Below, piece by piece: positions 17,042 through 25,460 of a DNA stretch of 64,000 nt; within the stretch, counting starts at the first letter, position 1; each line of letters starts with the position of its first letter. The stretch is from Defluviitaleaceae bacterium (GTDB lineage: Bacteria; Bacillota; Clostridia; Lachnospirales; WQUN01): assembly GCA_009780585.1 (NCBI GenBank), contig WQZS01000012.1:1-64000 (forward strand). Direction: 5' to 3'. Under the pieces are notes generated by a model. The model had not been told where the DNA came from. It did no database searches and saw nothing but the letters and a program-made list of their open reading frames with translations. The position numbers and the translations under genes were made by a program.

Positions 17042-19399
17042 TTATTTCGTACATTCCAAAATCGCCTTTTCAAATTCGCTGTGTAAAATAAGCTCCGATA
17101 TATTATCCAACAGATCATTTGTTTCACTTGACCAGGACATCTTCCTTAAACCGGTTATAATTGATTCGACAGCCAAATCATCATAATCCTCACAAGCCGC
17201 TTTTATCAGCTTTAACTGTTCACGCAGGAAATCCGAATCCTCGTCGATGCTTCCGCTTTCATCTTTGTGGGATGACAGATCAATCCTTCCGATAATCGAA
17301 CGCAGCGCTTCAATAAAATCCCCCGTTTCCGATTTGATGATATTTTTATCCTTGTTTTTCCCTGCTCTTTCCAATAAGTCCGCGGTTTTTGACGCTTTCT
17401 TTTCACCGATATTGGCGAGCGCGCTTTTCATGGCATGGACATTGATCACATATGTCCGAAAGTCATCGTCCGTAGCGGATTCGACATTTCTGTAAACCGC
17501 TTCGATGATCGGAACAATCTTTTTGGCGTCCTTTACGAAAACCTTTAACAGTTCGGCTTCAAGCGCGGTATTACCCGTGTTTTCTTTTTTTGTGTTATTT
17601 TGCCGCCTGGCTTCCTCCACCACTTCCGGCAATTGTTTGTCGCGGATATATTTATTGAGTATCGCGTTTAATTGCCGCATATCGATGGGCTTTGAAATAA
17701 AATCATCAAAGCCGTTTTCAAAAAAGACCTCCGCTTGGCCCACTACCGCGTTGGCGGTCAGCGCAACAATCGGCTTTGCATAACCCGCGTCCCTCAACCG
17801 CTTGGTCGTTTCTATGCCGTCCATCTTCGGCATCATATGGTCCATAAAGATTATGTCGTATATACTGCCGTCGGATACCAAATCAATCGCCGAAAAACCG
17901 CTTGTCGCCGTTTCAATTTTCAAATGATACGGCATCATCAGCCCCTTGGCGACATACAGGTTCGTTTCCACATCGTCCACAACCAATACACTGCCGTAGG
18001 GCATCGGTTCACGGGTTATCTGTAAATTGTCAAACTGTTGGTTCCCGCGGAATTCGAAGCTGCTGAGTTGCTTTGCCAGCTCCGCCCCGATTGTTTTGCA
18101 ATCCACAGCCCCTTGCTTGACCATGACCATAAATATACTGCCTTTGCCGTATTCGCTTTCCGCCCAAATCGTACCGTCCATCATTTCCACTAATTTTTTC
18201 GTGATGGACAAACCCAAGCCCGTCCCCTCGGTGGAACGGTTCGTTTCGGTGTTAAAGCGCGAATATTCCGAAAAGAAACTGTCACGGTCCTCAAGTTTCA
18301 TGCCCTGGCCCGTGTCCTCTACGACAAAATTCAGGGATACTTCCCCGCCCTCTTCCGAATGGCTGACCGACAGCTTGACGTATCCGCTTTCCGTATACTT
18401 GATGCCGTTGGATAAAAGGTTGTTTAATATTTGCTTTAAACGCAGTTCATCGCCGATCAGGCTTAACGGCAGGGTTTCGTCAATGTCCAGGATAAATTCG
18501 ATCGGTTTTGACCCGATCCGCACGACATTCAACTGCACCGCGTCGTTGATAAGGCTGGGTACGTCGTATTCCTCCGGGCTTAGTTCCATTTTCCCCGTTT
18601 CGATTTTTGACATATCGAGGATGTCATTGATAATCCCCAGCAAATTGCTGCCGGATACATAGATTTTATTGATTTCCGATACGTACTCCCGCGGGAACTC
18701 GTCGTTTTGTATCAGGATTTGCGTTATACCCAGGATTGCGTTCATGGGGGTGCGTATTTCGTGGGACATGGTCGCCAAAAAGTTGGACTTAGCTTTGTTG
18801 GCGGCGTCCGCGGATTCCAACGCGCTTGTCAATTGGACCAACGAACGTTCCGCTTCATCGCTTGCCTTCGCGACGGAATACGCGCATACCGAATAAATCA
18901 TTATGTTAACAAAATTATAGGCCATATATTGGATTGCCGTCGCTATAACGCCGAACTGAGGGCCCAATATCGGAATACCCATGACATAAATGACAACCGC
19001 CACAACCGCGTTCGAAAAAAGGATGTGCATAAGCATGGCCTTTTTGTTCATAAACGTGAGGCATATCATTGAGCACCCGATCAAAAACCAAAAGAACAGG
19101 CTGTCGCCGCCCAAATAGGAAGCCACACCCGTGTTGATGATCATAACGAGGGAGGAAACCGTCCAAGCCGTGAAGGACCGCCTGATTTTACCCGATTTTT
19201 TCAATTTGAATACGATGATTATTGAAATGATAAGAAAGGTACCCGAAATCAACCGAACGATCCAATGGTCGGGATCGGGGAAAAAGAAATAATTATACCC
19301 GGTAGTTAAAAACACATACAAAAAGGCTGTGACCATCGTTACCTTTTCGGAATAACGTTCAAATTTATCCTGATTTTCAGCGTTTATATAGGAACTCAA
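17042..19399 (-). CDS. Membrane hybrid histidine kinase with REC and HPt domains
   Basis: The protein has 785 residues. An N-terminal block of about five or six hydrophobic segments (20-175) forms an integral membrane sensor. HisKA contains FLATMSHEIRTPMNAILGI (His213), the ATPase domain has GTGLGLSITKKLVEMMDG, and the receiver has Asp520 (IIFMDHMMPKMDG). A C-terminal HPt domain has the phosphorelay histidine at about 655 (NVHAMKSALANIG). The presence of REC plus HPt means phosphate is handed to a separate regulator not identified here. A small 71-residue gene lies 56 bp upstream on the same strand. The sensed signal is unknown. Confidence 0.9.
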   Translation of the reverse strand: MSSYINAENQDKFERYSEKVTMVTAFLYVFLTTGYNYFFFPDPDHWIVRLISGTFLIISIIIVFKLKKSGKIRRSFTAWTVSSLVMIINTGVASYLGGDSLFFWFLIGCSMICLTFMNKKAMLMHILFSNAVVAVVIYVMGIPILGPQFGVIATAIQYMAYNFVNIMIYSVCAYSVAKASDEAERSLVQLTSALESADAANKAKSNFLATMSHEIRTPMNAILGITQILIQNDEFPREYVSEINKIYVSGSNLLGIINDILDMSKIETGKMELSPEEYDVPSLINDAVQLNVVRIGSKPIEFILDIDETLPLSLIGDELRLKQILNNLLSNGIKYTESGYVKLSVSHSEEGGEVSLNFVVEDTGQGMKLEDRDSFFSEYSRFNTETNRSTEGTGLGLSITKKLVEMMDGTIWAESEYGKGSIFMVMVKQGAVDCKTIGAELAKQLSSFEFRGNQQFDNLQITREPMPYGSVLVVDDVETNLYVAKGLMMPYHLKIETATSGFSAIDLVSDGSIYDIIFMDHMMPKMDGIETTKRLRDAGYAKPIVALTANAVVGQAEVFFENGFDDFISKPIDMRQLNAILNKYIRDKQLPEVVEEARRQNNTKKENTGNTALEAELLKVFVKDAKKIVPIIEAVYRNVESATDDDFRTYVINVHAMKSALANIGEKKASKTADLLERAGKNKDKNIIKSETGDFIEALRSIIGRIDLSSHKDESGSIDEDSDFLREQLKLIKAACEDYDDLAVESIITGLRKMSWSSETNDLLDNISELILHSEFEKAILECTK

Positions 19400-19455
19400 T
19401 AAAGCCTCCCATTATATGAAGCGATATATCAGATGCAGATATTGTTTTTAATCGT

Positions 19456-19671
19456 TTACAATTGTGAAATTATTTCATAATCCTTTACCACTATGCTCTT
19501 GAATTTATCGATAAATGTATTAATTTCATCCATGGATTTTTGTAAAACCTCTTGTGACGGATCCCCCGCGTAAAGCCTTTGTAACCGGGTTATCATCATG
19601 GATAACCCCAACTGCGTAAACTTGTGGTTTTCCAAAAGCAATCTTTCCGTTTGCCGGATCGAAACGCTCAT
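19456..19671 (-). CDS. Small helical protein upstream of hybrid kinase
   Basis: A 71-residue protein, predicted by eye to be mostly helical (TERLLLENHKFTQLGLSMMI, then DEINTFIDKFKSIVVKDYEI). There is no signal peptide or membrane segment. AGGAATAGGGG lies upstream of the ATG. Same strand and 56-bp spacing suggest co-transcription with the hybrid kinase downstream, perhaps as an accessory or regulator. I recognise no family. Confidence 0.6.
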   Translation of the reverse strand: MSVSIRQTERLLLENHKFTQLGLSMMITRLQRLYAGDPSQEVLQKSMDEINTFIDKFKSIVVKDYEIISQL

Positions 19672-19813
19672 TGCGATACACGCCCCTATTCCTAAATGAA
19701 TTTTACAGCCAGCAACTTAAACACAACATTCATATCATTACCCACACATCATAGTATGTAGTAAACGCTATTCGGTAAAGTCCCCATGGGGAGTAGTTTT
19801 TATAAGATATTTG

Positions 19814-19842
19814 TTCATATTTATTCTTCATTGTGATATAAT
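19814..19842 (+). promoter_or_regulatory. Promoter of MalT-like regulator
   Basis: TTCATA (19814-19819) and TATAAT (19837-19842) are spaced 17 bp, with TG one base before the -10 (extended -10). The start codon is 32 bp further on. Confidence 0.65.
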
Positions 19843-19873
19843 CGACTAATAATAACCGTTGGGAAGTGCGTTT

Positions 19874-22390
19874 ATGAAAACTCCGGCGTCCAAACCGGCC
19901 GTACCGCGTAACGAACTGATGAAACGGATAACGAGTCTGGCCGAAAAGAAAAAAGTATACATACATGCCCCCGCCGGATACGGAAAGAGTTTTTCCGTTT
20001 CCATGTGGGCGAAAAATTCGGGGAATCCTTATGTACGGTTCGCGTTGAATACGGAACTGAATGAAAAGCCCGCGTTGTTTTATGAGGGTTTCGCCGGTTC
20101 GCTTTTAAAGCTGCAGCAGGATAACAACGATTTGCGCGAGATTACGAAGCACCACGCGTTTTCCTCCGCCCCGGTTGAGTTTACGCTTCGCGCGTTGGAG
20201 GCGTTCGCGTCCGATGATAATACGTATATCCTCATCCTCGACGATTTGCATTTGATTACCCATGATGAAATATTGAAACGGTTAAACCTGTTTATCAAGC
20301 AAATGCCGGAAAACATCACGCCCCTTTTCTTAAGCCGCACAGCCCCGCCGGACAATTTTGCCGAATTTATCGTAAAGGACAGCCTCGCCATTATAGAAGC
20401 CAACGCGCTGTTGTTTGACATTGATGAAATAAAATCCCTCTTTGCCGCTTACGGCCATTCCCTTACGCAAAATAAAGCGAACGAAATCCTATCTTCAACG
20501 GGCGGCTGGGCGATCGCGATCAACGCGGTATTGCTTTCCGGCGCGGGCTTATCCGTCAAGAAAATAGCGGAGCGCCATTGGGAAACGTTTATCCAAAATG
20601 AAGTATGGGACAGATGGGACGACCGCATAAAAATGTTCATGATCAAATGCTCGATTATGGACAAACTTACCCCGGAACTCTGCGACGCGCTGACGGGTGA
20701 AAAAAACAGCGGAAGGCTGCTTGACAGACTGGTAAGCGAAAGCGTTTTCCTAAGCGTTTATGATGAAAACACCTATTATTTCCATCATTTGTTCCAACAA
20801 TTCTTAAAAAATATGCTGGACAAAGAAAGCGAAAAATTAAGTAAGGATCTGTATAGAAAAGCGGGCGATTATTTCTATAAACAAAAGGATTATTACAAGG
20901 CCGTACGGTATTATTTGGGGAGCGGCGATTCGGGCGGCATTTCAAAAGGTTTGAAGAAAATGTACGATTACAATTCCCCCTACGCTTCCATTGAAGATAC
21001 GCTTGCGATCATTAAGCTGTCCGTGGACGGCTCCATCGTTGACAAATACCCGTTTTTATTGGAAGTCCAGGCATGGGCCGCGTTCGTTGAAGGGCGCCAT
21101 AAGGATATGGAGGAATACCTCGACCGTTATTTTAAGCTAATCCCCAAGATTCTTTTGCAAAACCCGTCTTCCGTACAAGTCATGTTTTTGCTCCGTTGCA
21201 TGAATTTCAAAAACAGCCTTATCGATGTTACGAAAAGCGTGGGTTACCTCCCGATTAAATATTTGGCGAAGGGGGGTACGCCTTCGATTACGCAGAATTT
21301 GCCTTTCTTCCACCGTTCCGTCCGCGATTTTACAGAATACCTCGTTGATATGGATAAAAACCTAAAGGTATTTGCAAAAACATTCGGCTCATTAATAAGT
21401 GATGAATATGAAACGTGTGAGGATAGTATACGCGCCGGTTTGTTTTACGAACAGGGTGACATGGTAAAGGCTCTTTTCCACGCGATAGAGGCAAATGTAA
21501 AAATGCGTGATGAATTCGCGGCGGAAATCAAGTTCTGCGCCATGATGATATTGGCGGAGGTTTACAGGGTACTGGGGCAAACGGAGGATATGCAAAAGTC
21601 ATTGGATAACGTACATTCGATGATAGAACGGGATCGGGCATATTACCTCGGCGCAAACCTCCAAGCCTACATATGCCGTTGCAAGCTGGAAAACGGCGAC
21701 GAGGACGCGGCAAAAAAATGGCTCCGCGAATATGCCGTCGGCATTTACGACGAATTATCGTTATTCAAGTTGTATCAGCACTTCACCACAACGCGGGCGC
21801 ACATTACATTGGGGGATTACAGCACCGCCATTATTTTTACAAAAAAGCTCCTTGCCTTGTGCGAAGCATACCAAAGGCCGATCGATATCATTGAATCAAG
21901 GGTACTGCTGTCCATCGCTTGTTGGAAAAAGGGGCGCGGCAACCAAAATGAAGCGTTGGACCTTATAACGGAAGCGATTGCCTGCGCCGAGAAATACGCT
22001 TATACGCAGGTTTTTTCCAACGAAGGGGCGGAGCTTATCAATATGCTGCAAAGGTTAAGCAAGGTCGCCTCGCAGAAGGACTATAACGGTGAATTGTCCG
22101 GCGCTTTCGTCAAGACGCTTTACTTTGCCGTATTGGCCCGTTCGAAATCGGAAAAAGGGCTGACGGGCGGGCGTGTCATAAGGACGCTTAAATTTACCGA
22201 AGCGCAATCGACCGTCATGCGGTTGTTGTGCGAAGGACACAGCCGTAATGAAATCGCGGAAAAAATGGGTATAACGCCGTACGGCGTTAAATCCCACTTG
22301 GGGTTGGTATACAAGAAATTGGACGTGCCGGGCGGGATCGAAGCCGTGATAAAAATCAAGGAATTGGGTTTGTTGAACAAAAACGTTTGA
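19874..22390 (+). CDS. MalT-like LuxR-family ATPase regulator
   Basis: This is a large STAND-class activator of 838 residues. An N-terminal NTPase domain has Walker A HAPAGYGKS (about 31-39), a LILDDLH Walker B and FLSRTAPPDN. A winged-helix and TPR-like middle follows, then a C-terminal LuxR helix-turn-helix (about 775-835: FTEAQSTVMRLLCEGHSRNE, KSHLGLVYKKL). MalT-type proteins activate sugar genes on binding a small ligand. The neighbouring esterase and xylanase genes make xylo-oligosaccharides a candidate inducer, by inference. The ATG at 19874 is preferred to the upstream TTG. The 3' end overlaps the convergent esterase gene by 35 bp. Confidence 0.88.
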   Translation: MKTPASKPAVPRNELMKRITSLAEKKKVYIHAPAGYGKSFSVSMWAKNSGNPYVRFALNTELNEKPALFYEGFAGSLLKLQQDNNDLREITKHHAFSSAPVEFTLRALEAFASDDNTYILILDDLHLITHDEILKRLNLFIKQMPENITPLFLSRTAPPDNFAEFIVKDSLAIIEANALLFDIDEIKSLFAAYGHSLTQNKANEILSSTGGWAIAINAVLLSGAGLSVKKIAERHWETFIQNEVWDRWDDRIKMFMIKCSIMDKLTPELCDALTGEKNSGRLLDRLVSESVFLSVYDENTYYFHHLFQQFLKNMLDKESEKLSKDLYRKAGDYFYKQKDYYKAVRYYLGSGDSGGISKGLKKMYDYNSPYASIEDTLAIIKLSVDGSIVDKYPFLLEVQAWAAFVEGRHKDMEEYLDRYFKLIPKILLQNPSSVQVMFLLRCMNFKNSLIDVTKSVGYLPIKYLAKGGTPSITQNLPFFHRSVRDFTEYLVDMDKNLKVFAKTFGSLISDEYETCEDSIRAGLFYEQGDMVKALFHAIEANVKMRDEFAAEIKFCAMMILAEVYRVLGQTEDMQKSLDNVHSMIERDRAYYLGANLQAYICRCKLENGDEDAAKKWLREYAVGIYDELSLFKLYQHFTTTRAHITLGDYSTAIIFTKKLLALCEAYQRPIDIIESRVLLSIACWKKGRGNQNEALDLITEAIACAEKYAYTQVFSNEGAELINMLQRLSKVASQKDYNGELSGAFVKTLYFAVLARSKSEKGLTGGRVIRTLKFTEAQSTVMRLLCEGHSRNEIAEKMGITPYGVKSHLGLVYKKLDVPGGIEAVIKIKELGLLNKNV

Positions 22391-24191
22391 CGGGTAACAT
22401 TTCGATTTCGAAGGGTGACGCGGGTAGGTTGTAAGCATTGTAAAGCGTGACGGGCGGGCAGTCGGACCATCCGAAGCGGATGCGTTTAATAGTGATTGAG
22501 GGGATTCGCGCCGTCAGCGTTTCGCCTTTGATTTCGGCGTAGAAACGGTGTGTGTTTCCGCTTTCATCGATGACGTCAATCAAGGGGCGGCCGTTTTTCG
22601 CCCATAGCCCGTTTGCGTGGTTGAAGCGGATGGTCAACTCGCCGTTTCGGTATTCGGCTTTTTTTACAACGGGGCCGTCGGATACGATATCTTCATAATA
22701 TACCAAGCGTCTTGCGCATAAGGCCAAACGGTTGCCTACGGTTTTTTTATCCAAGGGGTGCAGGTCGTTCCATTCGCCGCAATCGATGGTGACGGCCATA
22801 GCCGTATCGGGTAGGGAAAGGCATTGCCGTTGCTGTTCCCTTAAGACAGCCCAATTTTCGCCCGTCATATCGTTCGGGTCGATGTAATTGGCCAGTTGGG
22901 TAAAGACGATCGGTAGGTCCGCGTCATAACGCGACCGCACATGCCCGGCAAACGCGGTGAAAAGTTCCTTGTATACACGGGGATTTCCGACGTTGGATTC
23001 CCCTTGGTACCAAATCATTCCGTCCACGGTGCAACCCAATACCGGGGCCAGCATGGCGTTATATACGCCGCACGGCCGGTTATAAAACCATGACCCCGGC
23101 TCGAGCTTGGGCATGATCTTACCGATACACCGTTTCCACGGGCCGTTCAAATCCACGCTTCCGCCGCTATATTCCAGCGCGTACCGCTTACCCGGCACGA
23201 ATGACGGCGGCAAGGCGTCCCCGACAACCCGCACGGCGATTAGGTTTTCGCCGGGTTTTAGCAATCCCTCCGGTATCGCACAGGTACAGGGCGGATACAT
23301 ATAATCCACCGTATGCACCCATTCGCCGTTGACGTATACCCGTACGCTGTTGATGGCGCGCCCCAAACAGAGGGTAGCCGAGCCGATATTTTCCGGAAGG
23401 GTAACGCGCTTGCGGAACCATACCGAGCCGTGCCCCGTCATTTCGGCGGAATCCGTCAAAAATCCTTCATCCCACGCGGCGTCATTATAATCCGGGCGAT
23501 GCCAACCTTCCGACAAGCCCGGGTCCCCGCCTTCCAACTCCCCGTGCCATTTTTGGATACGGACGGCGTCTTTTTCCGTGACTTCTTTTATATAACCCGA
23601 TTGCTTACATTGGCGAAGTGATTCATCCAACGCGGGGTAACCGCGGATGATTTCCTCCGGCAGCCAGCCCTCGATGGGTGTACCCCCCGCAGGCACGCAA
23701 ATAAGCCCGATGGGTGAAGGATCGCTCTCCAACAACGCGCGGGCGAAAAAATAGGGGACGGCATACATCGATTCCAACGCCTCGCCTTGCGCATACCGCC
23801 ATTCCCCTTTGATATCCCGCGAAGGGCCGTCGAAGCGCAGGCCCTTTTCCCCTTGAAAGACCCGTATACGTCCGTCATCCGCGATATATTTTCCGAGCAA
23901 AGACCGTACGCGGCCCAGCGGCGTTTCCATGTTGGATTGGCCGCCGCACAGCCACACACGGCCTACATAAACGTCCTTGATTTCACGTTCGGCGATACGC
24001 ATCGTATACGGGCCGCCGTATCCGTTTGCTTTTACGGTCACTTCAAACCGTCCGTCGCAATCCGCTTCGGCTTCGTACCGTTCGCCCAAGAACTCGACCA
24101 CTACCCGCCGCCCGGGTTCCGCCCATCCCCAAATACGGGCGTTAAGGCCGATGACCATGCCGTCGTTAAAAAATGCCGGTAATTCTATCAT
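22356..24191 (-). CDS. Sialate O-acetylesterase-family SGNH carbohydrate esterase
   Basis: The 611-residue protein belongs to the SASA / carbohydrate esterase family of SGNH hydrolases. The nucleophile motif is GGQSNME (Ser86), the second block is MIWYQGESNVG, and the catalytic Asp-His is in NDLHPLDK. A jelly-roll, sugar-binding-like insertion (about 245-320) splits the catalytic domain, as is usual in this family. There is no signal peptide, so it is cytoplasmic. Divergent to a GH10 xylanase, it is more likely an acetyl-xylo-oligosaccharide esterase than a sialate esterase. This substrate is inferred from context only. Confidence 0.88.
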   Translation of the reverse strand: MIELPAFFNDGMVIGLNARIWGWAEPGRRVVVEFLGERYEAEADCDGRFEVTVKANGYGGPYTMRIAEREIKDVYVGRVWLCGGQSNMETPLGRVRSLLGKYIADDGRIRVFQGEKGLRFDGPSRDIKGEWRYAQGEALESMYAVPYFFARALLESDPSPIGLICVPAGGTPIEGWLPEEIIRGYPALDESLRQCKQSGYIKEVTEKDAVRIQKWHGELEGGDPGLSEGWHRPDYNDAAWDEGFLTDSAEMTGHGSVWFRKRVTLPENIGSATLCLGRAINSVRVYVNGEWVHTVDYMYPPCTCAIPEGLLKPGENLIAVRVVGDALPPSFVPGKRYALEYSGGSVDLNGPWKRCIGKIMPKLEPGSWFYNRPCGVYNAMLAPVLGCTVDGMIWYQGESNVGNPRVYKELFTAFAGHVRSRYDADLPIVFTQLANYIDPNDMTGENWAVLREQQRQCLSLPDTAMAVTIDCGEWNDLHPLDKKTVGNRLALCARRLVYYEDIVSDGPVVKKAEYRNGELTIRFNHANGLWAKNGRPLIDVIDESGNTHRFYAEIKGETLTARIPSITIKRIRFGWSDCPPVTLYNAYNLPASPFEIEMLPVKRFCSTNPIP

Positions 24192-24293
24192 TTTAAACCA
24201 CCCGTTACGTTAAATCTTATTTTTGCCAACGATATAGTTTGCTATTGTGTTTGTCAATTGGGGGCGTTGTTGGTTGGCTTTTCATATCACACA

Positions 24294-24319
24294 TTTTACC
24301 GTAAAATAAAACGGTAAAA
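24294..24319. promoter_or_regulatory. Palindromic operator between esterase and xylanase
   Basis: TTTTACCGT (24294-24302) and ACGGTAAAA (24311-24319) form a perfect 9-bp inverted repeat with an A/T-only 8-nt spacer. It lies in the divergent intergenic region, 35 bp before the GH10 start. It is a candidate binding site for a regulator of both genes, which one is not known. Confidence 0.55.
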
Positions 24320-24353
24320 ATAATCACGTTATTATTTTAAGGAGGCCGTTTAT

Positions 24354-25460
24354 ATGAAATGGGACTTGACCTTACCTTCATTACATAAGGCGTATGAAGG
24401 GTATTTTTTACTCGGAAATATCTATTCGCCCGACGATTTGGGACAATCGGATACGATGGGTATGTTCCTTCACCATTACAACGCCGTAACCGCCGAAAAT
24501 ATCATGAAGCCCGTACATGTCACAAGCGCGCCCGGCGTATACGACTTTACCCGGGTGGATAAATTGGTTGATTACGCAACCGAAAACGGTTTAAAGGTGA
24601 TCGGCCATACCCTCGTATGGCACGGGCAGTCCGCCCTTTGGCTTAACAGGCATCCCGACGGGACGCCCCTTTCACGGGATGAAGCGAAGAAAAACCTGGA
24701 GGATTTTATCAAGACATACGCGGGCCGTTACAGCGGCAGGGTCCATTCTTGGGACGTGATCAACGAAGTGTTCCGCGACGACAACATCCCCTTCACAGGT
24801 AACTGGCGCGACCACCTGCGCGGCCGATCGGACAATGTCAATGCCGTGGGGCATTGGTATTTGGCTTACGGCAACAGCGGGGATTATATCTTCGACGCGT
24901 TTTATTTCACGCGCAAGTATGACCCCCACGCGAAGCTGTTTTGCAACGATTATAACGAGGAATACCCGACGAAACGCGAAGCCATCGCGCATATGGTGGA
25001 GGACATCAACGCGCAATGGCGCGGTCATCCCGAATATGACGGACGATTGCTGATAGAAGGAATCGGGATGCAAGCCCATTGCAACCAAAATACGAACCTT
25101 TTATGGGTACGGGAAAGCATCGAACGGTTTATTAAAACCGGAGCGGCGCTGGCGGTGACGGAATTGGATATCACCTTCGGCTCCCGCGAGAACCCCGCCG
25201 TACCCCTCACGCGGGAACAAGCGGTGCGGCAAATGGAAATGTATGAAACGCTGTTTACTATGTACATCGAGTTTTCCGCTTATATCGACCGCATCACCTT
25301 TTGGGGGAAAGACGACGGGAAAAGCTGGCGCAGTTGGGGTTCGCCCGTGCTTTTTAACGCGGACGGCTCCGCGAAGGAAGTGTTTCACCGGGTAATTAAC
25401 GTAAGCTCCACCGTACCGTCAACGGCGTCCGCAAGCGAAACAACGATCGTTTCATCGTAA
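24354..25460 (+). CDS. Intracellular GH10 endo-1,4-beta-xylanase
   Basis: A single GH10 barrel of 368 residues. The acid/base is Glu138 (SWDVINEVF) and the nucleophile Glu270 (LAVTELDITF). Substrate residues are visible in HTLVWHGQ and MQAHCNQ. AAGGAGG precedes the ATG. There is no signal peptide, carbohydrate-binding module or dockerin, so it probably cleaves imported xylo-oligosaccharides in the cytoplasm. The last about 20 residues (S/T-rich) run antisense into the CotH gene over 76 bp, beyond the usual end of the fold, suggesting loss of an earlier stop. Confidence 0.94.
   Translation: MKWDLTLPSLHKAYEGYFLLGNIYSPDDLGQSDTMGMFLHHYNAVTAENIMKPVHVTSAPGVYDFTRVDKLVDYATENGLKVIGHTLVWHGQSALWLNRHPDGTPLSRDEAKKNLEDFIKTYAGRYSGRVHSWDVINEVFRDDNIPFTGNWRDHLRGRSDNVNAVGHWYLAYGNSGDYIFDAFYFTRKYDPHAKLFCNDYNEEYPTKREAIAHMVEDINAQWRGHPEYDGRLLIEGIGMQAHCNQNTNLLWVRESIERFIKTGAALAVTELDITFGSRENPAVPLTREQAVRQMEMYETLFTMYIEFSAYIDRITFWGKDDGKSWRSWGSPVLFNADGSAKEVFHRVINVSSTVPSTASASETTIVSS

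Noticed and set aside
19786..19800. TCCCCATGGGGA palindrome as a terminator
   Set aside because: The dyad has no loop and cannot form a hairpin; it may be a protein site but nothing else supports it.
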